A DNA stretch of 64,000 nt from Paenibacillus camelliae. GTDB taxonomy: Bacteria; Bacillota; Bacilli; Paenibacillales; Paenibacillaceae. Positions within the stretch are counted from its first letter, which is position 1. Each line of letters starts with the position of its first letter. The DNA lies in assembly GCF_023715345.1 (NCBI RefSeq), contig NZ_JAMBNY010000001.1, positions 1,228,268 through 1,292,267 of the forward strand. The letters run 5' to 3'. Below the pieces are notes generated by a model that had not been told where the DNA came from, ran no database searches, and saw only the letters and a program-made list of their open reading frames with translations. Made by a program: the position numbers and the translations under genes. Of the stretch, positions 43,955 through 51,773 are shown one piece after another.

Positions 43955-44031
43955 TGGCGCGGCCTAAGAGATTCGAACTCCTGACCTTTTGATTCGTAGT
44001 CAAACGCTCTATCCAGCTGAGCTAAGGCCGC
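43955..44031 (-). tRNA. tRNA-Arg(ACG)
   Basis: 77 bases with CCA. Loop CTACGAA gives anticodon ACG, read as ICG after deamination. Acceptor GCGGCCT pairs with AGGCCGC. Matches 62360-62436. Confidence 0.95.
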
Positions 44032-44048
44032 ACATTATCAATCTATTA

Positions 44049-44123
44049 TGGAGGCGCCACCCAGATTTGAACTGGGGAATAAAGCTTTTGCAGAGCTTTG
44101 CCTTACCACTTGGCTATGGCGCC
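44049..44123 (-). tRNA. tRNA-Cys(GCA)
   Basis: 75 bases with CCA. Loop CTGCAAA gives GCA; acceptor GGCGCCA with GGCGCC-T. Matches 62454-62528. Confidence 0.95.
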
Positions 44124-44133
44124 AATGTATGAA

Positions 44134-44208
44134 TGGAGCGGAAGACGGGAATCGAACCCGCGACCCTCGCCTTGGCAAGGCGATGCTCTACCGCTGAGCC
44201 ACTTCCGC
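44134..44208 (-). tRNA. tRNA-Gly(GCC)
   Basis: 75 bases with CCA. Loop TTGCCAA gives GCC; acceptor GCGGAAG pairs with CTTCCGC. Matches 62539-62613. Confidence 0.95.
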
Positions 44209-44213
44209 ATAAA

Positions 44214-44288
44214 TGGCTGGGGATCAAGGATTCGAACCTTGGAATGACGGAGTCAAAGTCCGTTGCCTTACCGCTTGGCTAATCCCCA
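44214..44288 (-). tRNA. tRNA-Gln(TTG)
   Basis: 75 bases with CCA. Loop TTTTGAC-type with anticodon TTG; acceptor TGGGGAT pairs with ATCCCCA. Matches 62619-62693. Confidence 0.93.
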
Positions 44289-44313
44289 ACAATTAACTCA
44301 AGTTTTACTTAAA

Positions 44314-44390
44314 TGGGGCGATCGATGGGACTTGAACCCACGAGTGCCGGAGCCACAATCCGGTGCGTTAACCCCTTCGCCACGACCGCC
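44314..44390 (-). tRNA. tRNA-His(GTG)
   Basis: 77 bases including G-1 and CCA. Loop TTGTGGC gives GTG; the extra 5' G opposite a C discriminator is the histidine identity element. Matches 62719-62795. Confidence 0.95.
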
Positions 44391-44415
44391 ATATTCATAA
44401 GTTGTAAGATTCCAC

Positions 44416-44489
44416 TGGCAGGGGCAGCAGGAATCGAACCCACACCAAAGGTTTTGGAGACCTTTGTTCTACCTTTAAACTATGCCCCT
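44416..44489 (-). tRNA. tRNA-Trp(CCA)
   Basis: 74 bases with CCA end. Loop CTCCAAA gives CCA anticodon; acceptor AGGGGCA with TGCCCCT. Matches 62821-62894. Confidence 0.95.
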
Positions 44490-44496
44490 GTAGGAA

Positions 44497-44581
44497 TGGT
44501 GGGAGATGATGGATTCGAACCACCGAACTCGTAGAGAGCAGATTTACAGTCTGCCGTGTTTAGCCACTTCACTAATCTCCC
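44497..44581 (-). tRNA. tRNA-Tyr(GTA)
   Basis: 85 bases with CCA and a long variable arm. Loop CTGTAAA gives GTA; acceptor GGGAGAT. Matches 62902-62986. Confidence 0.95.
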
Positions 44582-44588
44582 ATAAAAA

Positions 44589-44664
<76 letters not shown>

Positions 44665-44680
44665 ATATCTAAACGCTTAG

Positions 44681-44756
<76 letters not shown>

Positions 44757-44772
44757 GAATGTTGCCAGAAAA

Positions 44773-44849
44773 TGGCGGAGCTGACGAGATTCGAACTCGC
44801 GGTCTCCTGCGTGACAGGCAGGCATGTTAGGCCTCTACACCACAGCTCC
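44773..44849 (-). tRNA. tRNA-Asp(GTC)
   Basis: 77 bases with CCA. Loop CTGTCAC gives GTC; acceptor GGAGCTG with CAGCTCC. Matches 63176-63252; the spacer to tRNA-Phe differs between clusters. Confidence 0.95.
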
Positions 44850-44875
44850 GTACAACAATTCGGTACTTCTTTAAT

Positions 44876-44951
44876 TGGTTGCGGGGACAGGACTTGAACC
44901 TGTGACCTTCGGGTTATGAGCCCGACGAGCTGCCAACTGCTCCACCCCGCG
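44876..44951 (-). tRNA. Initiator tRNA-fMet(CAT), copy 2 of cluster 1
   Basis: 76 bases with CCA. Anticodon CAT, three G-C pairs below the loop (GGGCTCATAACCC) and an unpaired first base C against A mark it as the initiator. The equivalent in cluster 2 is 63279-63354. Confidence 0.95.
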
Positions 44952-44997
44952 TCATTTTGGGTCCATAAATTCCCACAACAAATCGGTAATTCTTATT

Positions 44998-45073
44998 TGG
45001 TTGCGGGGACAGGACTTGAACCTGTGACCTTCGGGTTATGAGCCCGACGAGCTGCCAACTGCTCCACCCCGCG
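44998..45073 (-). tRNA. Initiator tRNA-fMet(CAT), copy 1 of cluster 1
   Basis: Identical in sequence to the gene at 44876-44951, with a partly similar spacer (TCGGTA…TTGGTT). This tandem copy is absent from cluster 2. Confidence 0.95.
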
Positions 45074-45162
45074 TCAATATAATTCCTCGAAAAGCGACCT
45101 TTCTCAGTGCCGACTATCCCGACTACTTTTTTTTTCGAGGACTGATAAAAACCATAGTCATA

Positions 45163-45238
45163 TGGTGGAGGATGACGGGATCGAACCGCCGACCCTCTGC
45201 TTGTAAGGCAGATGCTCTCCCAGCTGAGCTAATCCTCC
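45163..45238 (-). tRNA. tRNA-Val(TAC)
   Basis: 76 bases with CCA. Loop CTTACAA gives TAC; acceptor GGAGGAT with ATCCTCC. First gene of cluster 1 in transcription order. Matches 63443-63518. Confidence 0.95.
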
Positions 45239-45322
45239 GTATGTAACCCACTCGTTTGGAGTGACTTAAATAATATAACACGCCTTTGTTTGAAATGTCA
45301 AGCAAAGATCTTATTTTTCTGA

Positions 45323-45448
45323 TATAATAGCTGCTGTGCTTATGAGAAATTACTATAATACTGTATTGTTAAGGGAGGCAAAGAACATAATTAATATTAC
45401 TACAGCACAGCTTTAACATCCCCTAACTGATGCAACAGGAGAATCGAT
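45323..45448 (+). promoter_or_regulatory. brnQ promoter and leader with possible leader peptide
   Basis: A perfect TATAAT (45323-45328) has no clear -35. The roughly 110-base leader has GCTGTGCT (about 45333-45340) complementary to AGCACAGC (45404-45411). Between them AAGGGAGG (45371-45378) precedes, at eight bases, a short frame ATA-ATT-AAT-ATT-ACT-ACA-GCA ending in TAA, rich in Ile but without a standard start. Suggestive of leader-peptide control of a branched-chain amino acid carrier, but tentative. Confidence 0.35.
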
Positions 45449-46819
45449 ATGGATAAAACAATCTCAACGAAAGACACCGTTTTAATCGGCCTTATGCTTT
45501 TTGCTTTATTCTTTGGAGCAGGGAATCTGGTGTTTCCTGCTATGCTTGGACAATCTGCTGGAACGGAGTTCTGGTATGCGACTTTAGGCTTTCTAACGAC
45601 AGGAGTCGGCTTGCCTCTGCTGGCTGTCATTGCCTTCAGCTTTTCTGGCAAACAAGATCTACTTTCCTTAGCTAGTCATGTGAATCCAGTATTCGGTTAT
45701 GTCTATACAACCGTTCTATATTTAACGATTGGACCTCTTTTTGCGATGCCGCGTACTGGCAGTGTTTCATATGAAATTGGCATTAAGCCATTTATAGATG
45801 AACAGTACGGAGATCTTGCGCTCTTGTTGTTCACCATCATATTTTTTACAATCACCTGTCTGTTTTCTTTGAACCCTTCCAAGATGATAGATATTGTAGG
45901 GAAATGGCTTACACCGCTTCTTATATTGTTTATTGTCATATTATCGTTAGTCGCATTAATCAAGCCAATGGGTACATATGAACAGCCTATAGAAAGCTAC
46001 CAATCGCATTCATTTTTTAACGGGTTCCAAGAGGGCTATCTTACAATGGATACGCTGGCTGCCTTCGTGTTTGGCATTATCGTTATTAATGCAATTAGGG
46101 ATCGTGGCGCGAATTCGAGAAAGCAACTTCTAATTGTAGGATCGAAAGCAGCGATTATATCAGCAGTTATTTTAGCCCTGATCTATACCGTAATAACTTA
46201 TATTGGTGCAACGAGTGTAGGGGAATTAGGACATTTGAGCAACGGAGGCGAAGTATTAGCTAAAGTATCTGATTATTATTTCGGTAAATTTGGTGGAATC
46301 ATTCTTGGCGTCATCGTCATCCTCGCCTGCTTAACGACAAGCATAGGTTTAACAACCTCGTGCAGTAGCTTTCTTCATAAGCTTGCACCTAAGGTTTCGT
46401 ATAAGACCTTTGTTCTCCTTCTAGGAATCGTCAGCACATTACTTGCCAATGTTGGATTGAATGAGTTAATTGAAATTTCAGTGCCTGTACTCTCGATCCT
46501 GTACCCACTAGCTATCGTGCTCATCTTCCTAACGTTTCTTCACCCGCTCTTTAAAGGTAAGAAGCAGGTGTATGGTTTCAGTCTAGCGTTCACCTTTGTA
46601 GTGAGCTTGATTGAAGGACTGGCGAGCTCAAAGCTTAAGCTTCCATATATTACGGATCTGATTGCTTACGTAGATGAAGCCTATAACGCTATTCTGCCGT
46701 TGTACGATATAGGATTGGGCTGGATTATACCTGCAGTTGTCGGCGTATTGATCGGTATCATATGGCCAGCCTCCAGAGAGCGTAATGAACACATTGATGA
46801 TCAACCTATCCTTAAATAA
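45449..46819 (+). CDS. brnQ: Branched-chain amino acid:cation symporter
   Basis: 456 residues with about 12 membrane helices. The N-terminal LFFGAGNLVFPAMLGQSAG is the hallmark of the LIVCS family, and TTSCSSF is also conserved. AGGAG lies seven bases before ATG 45449. It imports Leu, Ile and Val with Na+ or H+. Single-gene unit with a terminator at 46830. The leader may carry a regulatory peptide. Confidence 0.96.
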   Translation: MDKTISTKDTVLIGLMLFALFFGAGNLVFPAMLGQSAGTEFWYATLGFLTTGVGLPLLAVIAFSFSGKQDLLSLASHVNPVFGYVYTTVLYLTIGPLFAMPRTGSVSYEIGIKPFIDEQYGDLALLLFTIIFFTITCLFSLNPSKMIDIVGKWLTPLLILFIVILSLVALIKPMGTYEQPIESYQSHSFFNGFQEGYLTMDTLAAFVFGIIVINAIRDRGANSRKQLLIVGSKAAIISAVILALIYTVITYIGATSVGELGHLSNGGEVLAKVSDYYFGKFGGIILGVIVILACLTTSIGLTTSCSSFLHKLAPKVSYKTFVLLLGIVSTLLANVGLNELIEISVPVLSILYPLAIVLIFLTFLHPLFKGKKQVYGFSLAFTFVVSLIEGLASSKLKLPYITDLIAYVDEAYNAILPLYDIGLGWIIPAVVGVLIGIIWPASRERNEHIDDQPILK

Positions 46820-46829
46820 TAATGCCCCC

Positions 46830-46876
46830 AAGGAGCATATCGACAGCATAAAAGCGTCAATATGCTCCTTGTTTTA
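46830..46876. terminator. Terminator between brnQ and the convergent membrane gene
   Basis: AAGGAGCATAT (46830-46840) and ATATGCTCCTT (46860-46870) pair perfectly; GTTTTATC follows on the plus strand. Confidence 0.85.
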
Positions 46877-47455
46877 TCATCTAAGTTCTTGCCCATCTTT
46901 CGCATCCCCCTCTATTTTGTTAGGCTTTTTGGGAAACAGCGTATAACTAAAGCTGATCAGAAAATCAAGAACCAAAAACATAGACCAAAACTGCATAATA
47001 TTGAGCAAAGCTTGAGTCTGTGATGTGTCGTTTATATATAGAATAATGGCCACAACAATTCCGCCACTAATGAGCCAGGATAATAAATGTCTATACCATC
47101 CCTTACGTTCATTTCTCGCACGAGCTTCCCCGTATTTTATCTTCACTGGTTTTCGACCATTCCCGAATCGATAATTAAAGCGGTCATCCGCCCATTTAAT
47201 CATCTGATGACCAAAGCCTATACTAGCTCCAATGTACACCGCAGCAATACCATGCAAGGTAGTGGCTATTGCCCCATTCTTTAAGTCCATGACAGTTACA
47301 ACTAGCAAAATAAGATCGATGATTGGTGTACAAACAAGCAGAAACGTACTTAGCATCTTTTTCTTCCATATATATCTAGATACTAGTCCAGCTAACACAA
47401 ACACCCAGAACCCAATTTCACAAGCTACAATTAACCAACCGATCAATGGAAACAC
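46877..47455 (-). CDS. Multi-pass membrane protein, unknown function
   Basis: 192 residues, five or so hydrophobic helices, with a basic central loop (NYRFGNGRKPVKIKYGEARA) that is probably cytoplasmic. Divergent from a TetR-type regulator across 81 bp containing a palindrome at 47484-47495, so the regulator probably controls it. I cannot name the family with confidence; small regulated membrane proteins of this kind occur widely in Bacillales. Confidence 0.75.
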   Translation of the reverse strand: MFPLIGWLIVACEIGFWVFVLAGLVSRYIWKKKMLSTFLLVCTPIIDLILLVVTVMDLKNGAIATTLHGIAAVYIGASIGFGHQMIKWADDRFNYRFGNGRKPVKIKYGEARARNERKGWYRHLLSWLISGGIVVAIILYINDTSQTQALLNIMQFWSMFLVLDFLISFSYTLFPKKPNKIEGDAKDGQELR

Positions 47456-47483
47456 ATCCTTATAATTTTATTTAATACATTCG

Positions 47484-47530
47484 TACTAAATAGTATCAGA
47501 ATGGTTTATATAATACAAGTGTGTTATAAT
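47484..47530 (+). promoter_or_regulatory. TetR-gene promoter (extended -10) and candidate operator
   Basis: TACTA-AA-TAGTA (47484-47495) is a palindrome in the 81-bp divergent region. TG-T-TATAAT (47522-47530) is an extended -10 element. The regulator ATG is at 47537, about seven bases after it, so transcription would start at or next to the start codon. Confidence 0.55.
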
Positions 47531-47536
47531 AAATTT

Positions 47537-48133
47537 ATGCCAAAAATTGTTGATCACGATAAACGTAAAATTGAAATTGCAGAAGCTACGTGGAAAGTTA
47601 TTGTAGAAGAAGGAATCGAACAAGCTACCGTAAGAAAAATTGCACAGGCTACCGGACTCTCCGTTGGTGCACTTAGACACTATTTTGCATCACAGTCAGA
47701 TTTGCTGCGTTTTTCGATGGAGCTGGTTTCAGAACGAGTCATTGAACGGATTACCTCTAAGGCAATAAATGAAAAAAAGACACCATTAGAATTGGTGACT
47801 GAAGGGGTATGTGAAGTACTCCCCGTCGATGAAGAGCGAAAGATAGAAATGGAGGTGTGGTTAGCTTTTTCTGCCAAGGTTCTTGTCGACAATACGCTGC
47901 GGGAGTTAAGCAATAAGGTTTACTTGGATATGCATCAAGGCTTAAAAAAAGCCATACATACTCTGCAACGATTAAATATTGCGAAGGATGGGCTCGATCT
48001 AGAGATGGAGGCTAACAGGCTTCATGCTCTAGTCGATGGAATGGCTGTGCATCACTTGTTAAATCCTGAGCAATTTACCCAAGAAGCAATGCTACAAACC
48101 TTACACTACCATCTTCAATCCCTTTGCAAATGA
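47537..48133 (+). CDS. TetR/AcrR family regulator, probably leaderless
   Basis: 198 residues from ATG 47537 (MPKIVDHDKRKIEIAEATWK, the typical beginning of PksA/BetI-like TetR proteins); the open frame extends 12 codons upstream but these overlap the promoter. Helix-turn-helix QATVRKIAQATGLSVGALRHYF at about 31-52. No Shine-Dalgarno sequence precedes the ATG, and TATAAT ends seven bases upstream, suggesting a leaderless mRNA. It likely represses itself and the divergent membrane protein gene. Confidence 0.92.
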   Translation: MPKIVDHDKRKIEIAEATWKVIVEEGIEQATVRKIAQATGLSVGALRHYFASQSDLLRFSMELVSERVIERITSKAINEKKTPLELVTEGVCEVLPVDEERKIEMEVWLAFSAKVLVDNTLRELSNKVYLDMHQGLKKAIHTLQRLNIAKDGLDLEMEANRLHALVDGMAVHHLLNPEQFTQEAMLQTLHYHLQSLCK

Positions 48134-48157
48134 AACTCTTCTGTAATGCAAAAAAAA

Positions 48158-48208
48158 CAGGGAGCTCTCAACAATCATTCAATAATTGTTGAGAGCTCCC
48201 TGCTTTTA
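48158..48208. terminator. Bidirectional terminator between tetR-like gene and yhdH-like gene
   Basis: CAGGGAGCTCTCAACAAT (48158-48175) and its exact complement at 48185-48202 pair over 18 bp; A8 on the left and CTTTTAAT on the right serve both directions. Confidence 0.92.
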
Positions 48209-48235
48209 ATCATTTATTCAAACTTATCCTTGTGG

Positions 48236-49243
48236 CTATTCTGGATGAATGGAAACCAATATTCTGCCGATCGAGCGGGAATGCAATATATCCGTTAACG
48301 CTTCAGGCAATTGCTTTAGCTCAATCTCACGGTCCACTAAGGCGTCGAAGGCTGCTGGTCGCAAATCAGTAGCTATTCTTTCCCATAGCATCGGCCTTTT
48401 TTCAGCTGGGTAGTTTACTGAATCAATACCAAGCAGATTTACACCTCTTAATATAAACGGCATAACGGTTGCCGGAATATTAATGCCGCCGGTCAAGCCG
48501 CTTAATGCTACACTGCCTCCATATGCTATTTTACTTAAGATAATCGCTAGTGCAGGACCGCCAACTGGATCAATTGCTGCTTGCCAGTTTGCTGATTGAA
48601 GAGGCTTATTGCCATCGTATAGCCCCTCTATGCGTGGAATAATTTCTTGGGCACCTAGCTTTGTTAAATAATCAGCCGCCTGCTCATGGCTTCCAGTGCT
48701 AGCTATAACAGAATAGCCCTTCGCAGAGAGCATTGCGATCGCATGACCACCTACTCCTCCGGTAGCACCTGTCACGAGCACTTCACCTTTATCTGGTTCA
48801 ACTCCTTGCTTCTCAAGCTGCTCAATCGATATCGCTGCAGTAAAGCCAGCTGTTCCGACAATCATCGCTTCTTTCATTGTTAAGCCAGCAGGGAGCGGTG
48901 TAAGCCAATTTGCTGGCACACGAGCGAGTTCACTGAACCCGCCAAAATGCGAAACGCCTAATCCAAAGCCAGTAGCTAATACCTTTTGCCCCTTGTAGAA
49001 ACGAGGATCACTAGACGCCAATACTGTACCTGCTAAATCAATACCAGGTACAAACGGATATTGCTTTACAATTTGCCCATTGGGAATGCCAGCTAACCCA
49101 TCCTTATAATTGACTCCTGAGTAGGCTACCCGTATAACGACTTCACCTTGCGGTAGATCATTCAGCGATAGCTTTTTAACCGCTACTGAGAATTGATCCT
49201 CTTTATTGACAACAAGCGCATTAAAGCTTTCATTCATTTGCAT
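48236..49243 (-). CDS. YhdH/AcuI-type quinone oxidoreductase (acryloyl-CoA reductase family)
   Basis: 335 residues. NADPH-binding GATGGVGGHAIAML (about 160-173) and N-terminal VAYSGVNYKDGLAG plus FVPGIDLAGTV are characteristic of the YhdH/YhfP/AcuI branch of the zinc-independent medium-chain dehydrogenases. Members reduce acryloyl-CoA or similar enones with NADPH. AGGAGG lies before ATG 49243. The downstream side has a strong terminator; 527 bp upstream is taken up mostly by the 176-bp repeats. Confidence 0.93.
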   Translation of the reverse strand: MQMNESFNALVVNKEDQFSVAVKKLSLNDLPQGEVVIRVAYSGVNYKDGLAGIPNGQIVKQYPFVPGIDLAGTVLASSDPRFYKGQKVLATGFGLGVSHFGGFSELARVPANWLTPLPAGLTMKEAMIVGTAGFTAAISIEQLEKQGVEPDKGEVLVTGATGGVGGHAIAMLSAKGYSVIASTGSHEQAADYLTKLGAQEIIPRIEGLYDGNKPLQSANWQAAIDPVGGPALAIILSKIAYGGSVALSGLTGGINIPATVMPFILRGVNLLGIDSVNYPAEKRPMLWERIATDLRPAAFDALVDREIELKQLPEALTDILHSRSIGRILVSIHPE

Positions 49244-49339
49244 CAGGAATCCTCCTATCGTCCTCGTATGAATAGCTGTACAAATATTGCTTCATCTTCT
49301 TACATTATATGTGCTGAGTTTCACATCATCAATGAGATG

Positions 49340-49408
49340 AGATTCGACGTCGATTACGCTACAACGAAATTACATCGTCATCAAAGTTGGATATTTGAAT
49401 TACCTCTT
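49340..49408. repeat. 176-bp structured repeat, truncated copy (right part)
   Basis: Matches the right 69 bases of the full copies, from GATTCGACGTCGATTACG to the GAATTACCTCTT end, with near identity. The left part, including the central hairpin, is missing. Bases 49244-49339 hold nothing recognisable. Confidence 0.9.
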
Positions 49409-49418
49409 CCAATTATAG

Positions 49419-49594
49419 ATTCAAATATTCGGCGTTCAGGACCAAGAAGCTTGAACGTTAGTAGACAACGAGCAGCGCAGCGTACGTAGTGGGTACGTGA
49501 GCAGCAGAGTTGTCGCTAGCGTCCAAGATTCGACGTCGATTACGCTACAACGAAATTACATCGTCATCAAAGTTGGATATTTGAATTACCTCTT
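49419..49594. repeat. 176-bp structured repeat, full tandem copy A
   Basis: Ends ATTCAAATAT (49419-49428) and ATATTTGAAT (49577-49586) are exact inverted repeats, followed by TACCTCTT. Central stem GACAAC (49464-49469) / GTTGTC (49509-49514) extends outward to CTTGAACGTTAG / GCTAGCGTCCAAG; the apex holds CGTACGTAGTGGGTACGTG. Period to the next copy is 185 bp. Confidence 0.92.
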
Positions 49595-49603
49595 ACAATA
49601 AAG

Positions 49604-49779
49604 ATTCTAATATTCGGCTTTCAGGACCAAGAAGCTTGCACGCTAGTAGACAACGAGCAGCGCAGCGTACGTAGTGGGTACGTGAGCAGCAGAGTTGTCG
49701 CTAGCGTCCAAGATTCAACGTCGATTACGTTACAACGAAAATACTTCGTCATCAAAGTTGGATATTTGAATTACCTCTT
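49604..49779. repeat. 176-bp structured repeat, full tandem copy B
   Basis: Same length and order as copy A. The outer stem is better paired here: CTTGCACGCTAG against CTAGCGTCCAAG. The right end overlaps the last three codons and the TAA of the MutS2-like gene (49771-49779). Confidence 0.92.
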
Positions 49780-51642
49780 CCTTGTTATTTGATCGCTGTT
49801 GAGCATCAACCTCTTCCCATTCACCACAACCACAGCTCCGACTTTATCGTTCGGTGCCTGCTCTAGCGTTCCCATGCATTGGAGCATCGGAATCCACACT
49901 TCATCTCCTGCCTCCGTTGCTCGCTGAACGCGCTCACCGTTCTTTGCTTTATGCTCACCGTGCTGTATTTCATTCTTATCGTCCTTATCATGATTGCCCT
50001 CAAGACGGGAATGCATTACTTCGCTACTGCTTTTTACTTCTTCCGCATCCTCCTCAGATAATGGAACAAATGCTGTTATGCATTCACTATGCTGCGATTC
50101 CTCGCTCGAATTAACTTCCCCTGTTAACACCCGCTGCTCAGCTCTAGCGACCACGTTCTCTGGCAAACCAAAGCGTCGAGCAATTGCGAAGGCAAAGCTA
50201 TCTCCCGCTTCACCGATCTCTAATCGATATAAGGAGCGCAGCGTTGCTGGATCAAAAGCTATGCGAGCATTCTCGCAGCCTGGTGTCCGCGCGGCGTATC
50301 GCTTGATCTCGTTAAAATGGGTTGTTGCCGTAACGAGTGACTCACGCCGCATAAACTCCTCCAGCAATGCGATCGATAGAGCGATACCTTCTCCTGGATC
50401 TGTTCCTGCAGCTAATTCGTCTAGAAGGAGCAGTGAGCGATTGCTTGCTACATCTAGCATCTCTTTCACTGTTGCCATATGAGCTGAAAAGGTACTAAGC
50501 GAATGCTCAATACTTTGACCGTCTCCTACATCTGCTAGTACATGCTCAAAGATGCCAAACACCGTACCTTCCTCTGCGGGAATCAGCAAGCCTGATTGTA
50601 CCGCAAGTGCTAGCAGCCCAATCGTCTTAAGTGTTATTGTTTTGCCACCAGCATTAGGACCTGTAATAATAAGCTGTCTCCATTGCCAGCCAAGTGATAC
50701 GTTAATAGGCTTGCATTCCTTTCCTAGAAGAGGATGCTTTGCATTAACGAGCTTGATAACGGGGTGCGCAGATAATCTGACGTGTATCCCATCCCATGAG
50801 CGTGATAGCTTCGCTCGAGCAAAGATAAAGTCAAAGACGGACATCACTTCCAGATTACCTCTTAACGATGCGGCTTTATCCTCCACCATCTCTGTCAGCT
50901 CGGACAGCACAATCATTCTTTCCTTTTCCTCTTCCCCCTTCCACATCTGCATCTCAATGTGCAGCTCGCCTACATCATGAGGCTCTATAAAAATGGTCTG
51001 GCCACTTGCCGATTCATCCCAAATTGTCCCCGGCACCAACTTCCGATACTCTCGTTTAACCGGAAGAACATAATGACCATTTCTCCGGCTAACTAACTGC
51101 TCCTGCAGCGCATTCTTATACTTAGTCAGTGTTTGACTTACCTTGCGTTCAATTTTCGTATCGATTAATGCAATCTGTCTTCTAGCATCAGCTAGAGCTT
51201 TACTTGCCTGATCCGTCAGCTTGCCATTTCGAATACAGTGTTGCACTTGCTCACGTATAGCTGGACAATCGTGCAGAGAGTCAGCGTAAACACTAATCGT
51301 TGGCGCAAGCGGACGCTTTTCATTCATAAATCGTTTCATATGAGCGACCGAGCTGAGCCAAGCAGCGAGCTGTTCAAGCTCTCTTTCCGTGCATATTTCT
51401 CCATTACCCAAATGAGTTAGAAAAGGTATAATCCCCTCCATAGCAGATAATGGTACACTCGTTCCAGCTTGGAGCAGCGCAGCAGCCTCCGCTGTTTCGG
51501 TTAGCCACTCTTTTACGACAGCCTCATCTGTACTAGGCTCATGCTGCTCTGCCAATACTCTGCCGCCTTGTGACATTGTAAATGAAATCAGCTGATCTTT
51601 AATTTTGTCATATTCTAACTTTTTATAGCTTACATTGTTCAT
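49771..51642 (-). CDS. MutS2-like ATPase with KOW domain but no Smr domain
   Basis: 623 residues from ATG 51642, where GGAG has seven-base spacing; the first ATG (51648) is too close. N-terminal MutS-like lever and clamp region, Walker A ITGPNAGGKTITLKTIG at about 330, Walker B LLLLDELAAGTDPGEG, ATTHFNEIK. The C-terminus has a MutS2-type KOW segment (AGDEVWIPMLQCMGTLEQ … GAVVVVNGKRLMLNSDQI). MutS2 proteins are usually about 780 residues and end in Smr; here the frame ends right after KOW, at the stop codon supplied by the repeat. B. subtilis MutS2 is known to act on collided ribosomes. An attenuator-like leader precedes the gene. Confidence 0.88.
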   Translation of the reverse strand: MNNVSYKKLEYDKIKDQLISFTMSQGGRVLAEQHEPSTDEAVVKEWLTETAEAAALLQAGTSVPLSAMEGIIPFLTHLGNGEICTERELEQLAAWLSSVAHMKRFMNEKRPLAPTISVYADSLHDCPAIREQVQHCIRNGKLTDQASKALADARRQIALIDTKIERKVSQTLTKYKNALQEQLVSRRNGHYVLPVKREYRKLVPGTIWDESASGQTIFIEPHDVGELHIEMQMWKGEEEKERMIVLSELTEMVEDKAASLRGNLEVMSVFDFIFARAKLSRSWDGIHVRLSAHPVIKLVNAKHPLLGKECKPINVSLGWQWRQLIITGPNAGGKTITLKTIGLLALAVQSGLLIPAEEGTVFGIFEHVLADVGDGQSIEHSLSTFSAHMATVKEMLDVASNRSLLLLDELAAGTDPGEGIALSIALLEEFMRRESLVTATTHFNEIKRYAARTPGCENARIAFDPATLRSLYRLEIGEAGDSFAFAIARRFGLPENVVARAEQRVLTGEVNSSEESQHSECITAFVPLSEEDAEEVKSSSEVMHSRLEGNHDKDDKNEIQHGEHKAKNGERVQRATEAGDEVWIPMLQCMGTLEQAPNDKVGAVVVVNGKRLMLNSDQITRKR

Positions 51643-51670
51643 TTTCATTCTCCTTTGTATCGATTAATTC

Positions 51671-51716
51671 ACAACAAAAAAAGGGCAGGAATGAACATAC
51701 GTCATCCCTGCCCTTA
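51671..51716 (-). terminator. Second terminator of the mutS2-like leader
   Basis: AAGGGCAGG (51681-51689) pairs with CCTGCCCTT (51707-51715), with ATGA/TCAT inside; on the minus strand TTTTTTTGTTG follows. It lies only 30 bp before the mutS2-like start. Confidence 0.85.
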
Positions 51717-51742
51717 ATAAACCGTCCATCATCCACACCTAA

Positions 51743-51773
51743 ACACAAAAAAACCGCACTGAAGACAGCACGG
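51743..51773 (-). terminator. First terminator of the mutS2-like leader
   Basis: CCGCACTG (51754-51761) and CAGCACGG (51766-51773) pair with two G-T wobbles around AAGA, followed on the minus strand by TTTTTTTG. Confidence 0.75.

Noticed and set aside
44313..44534. 73-codon plus-strand frame, repeated identically at 62718-62939
   Set aside because: It runs antisense through tRNA-His, tRNA-Trp and tRNA-Tyr genes; the repetition only reflects the duplicated tRNA array.
49340..49779. CRISPR array
   Set aside because: The tandem units are 176 bp with 8-9-bp spacers, far from repeat-spacer proportions, and no cas gene is present.
49994..50482. 162-codon plus-strand frame
   Set aside because: Lies entirely antisense to the MutS2-like ATPase domain, with no ribosome site.
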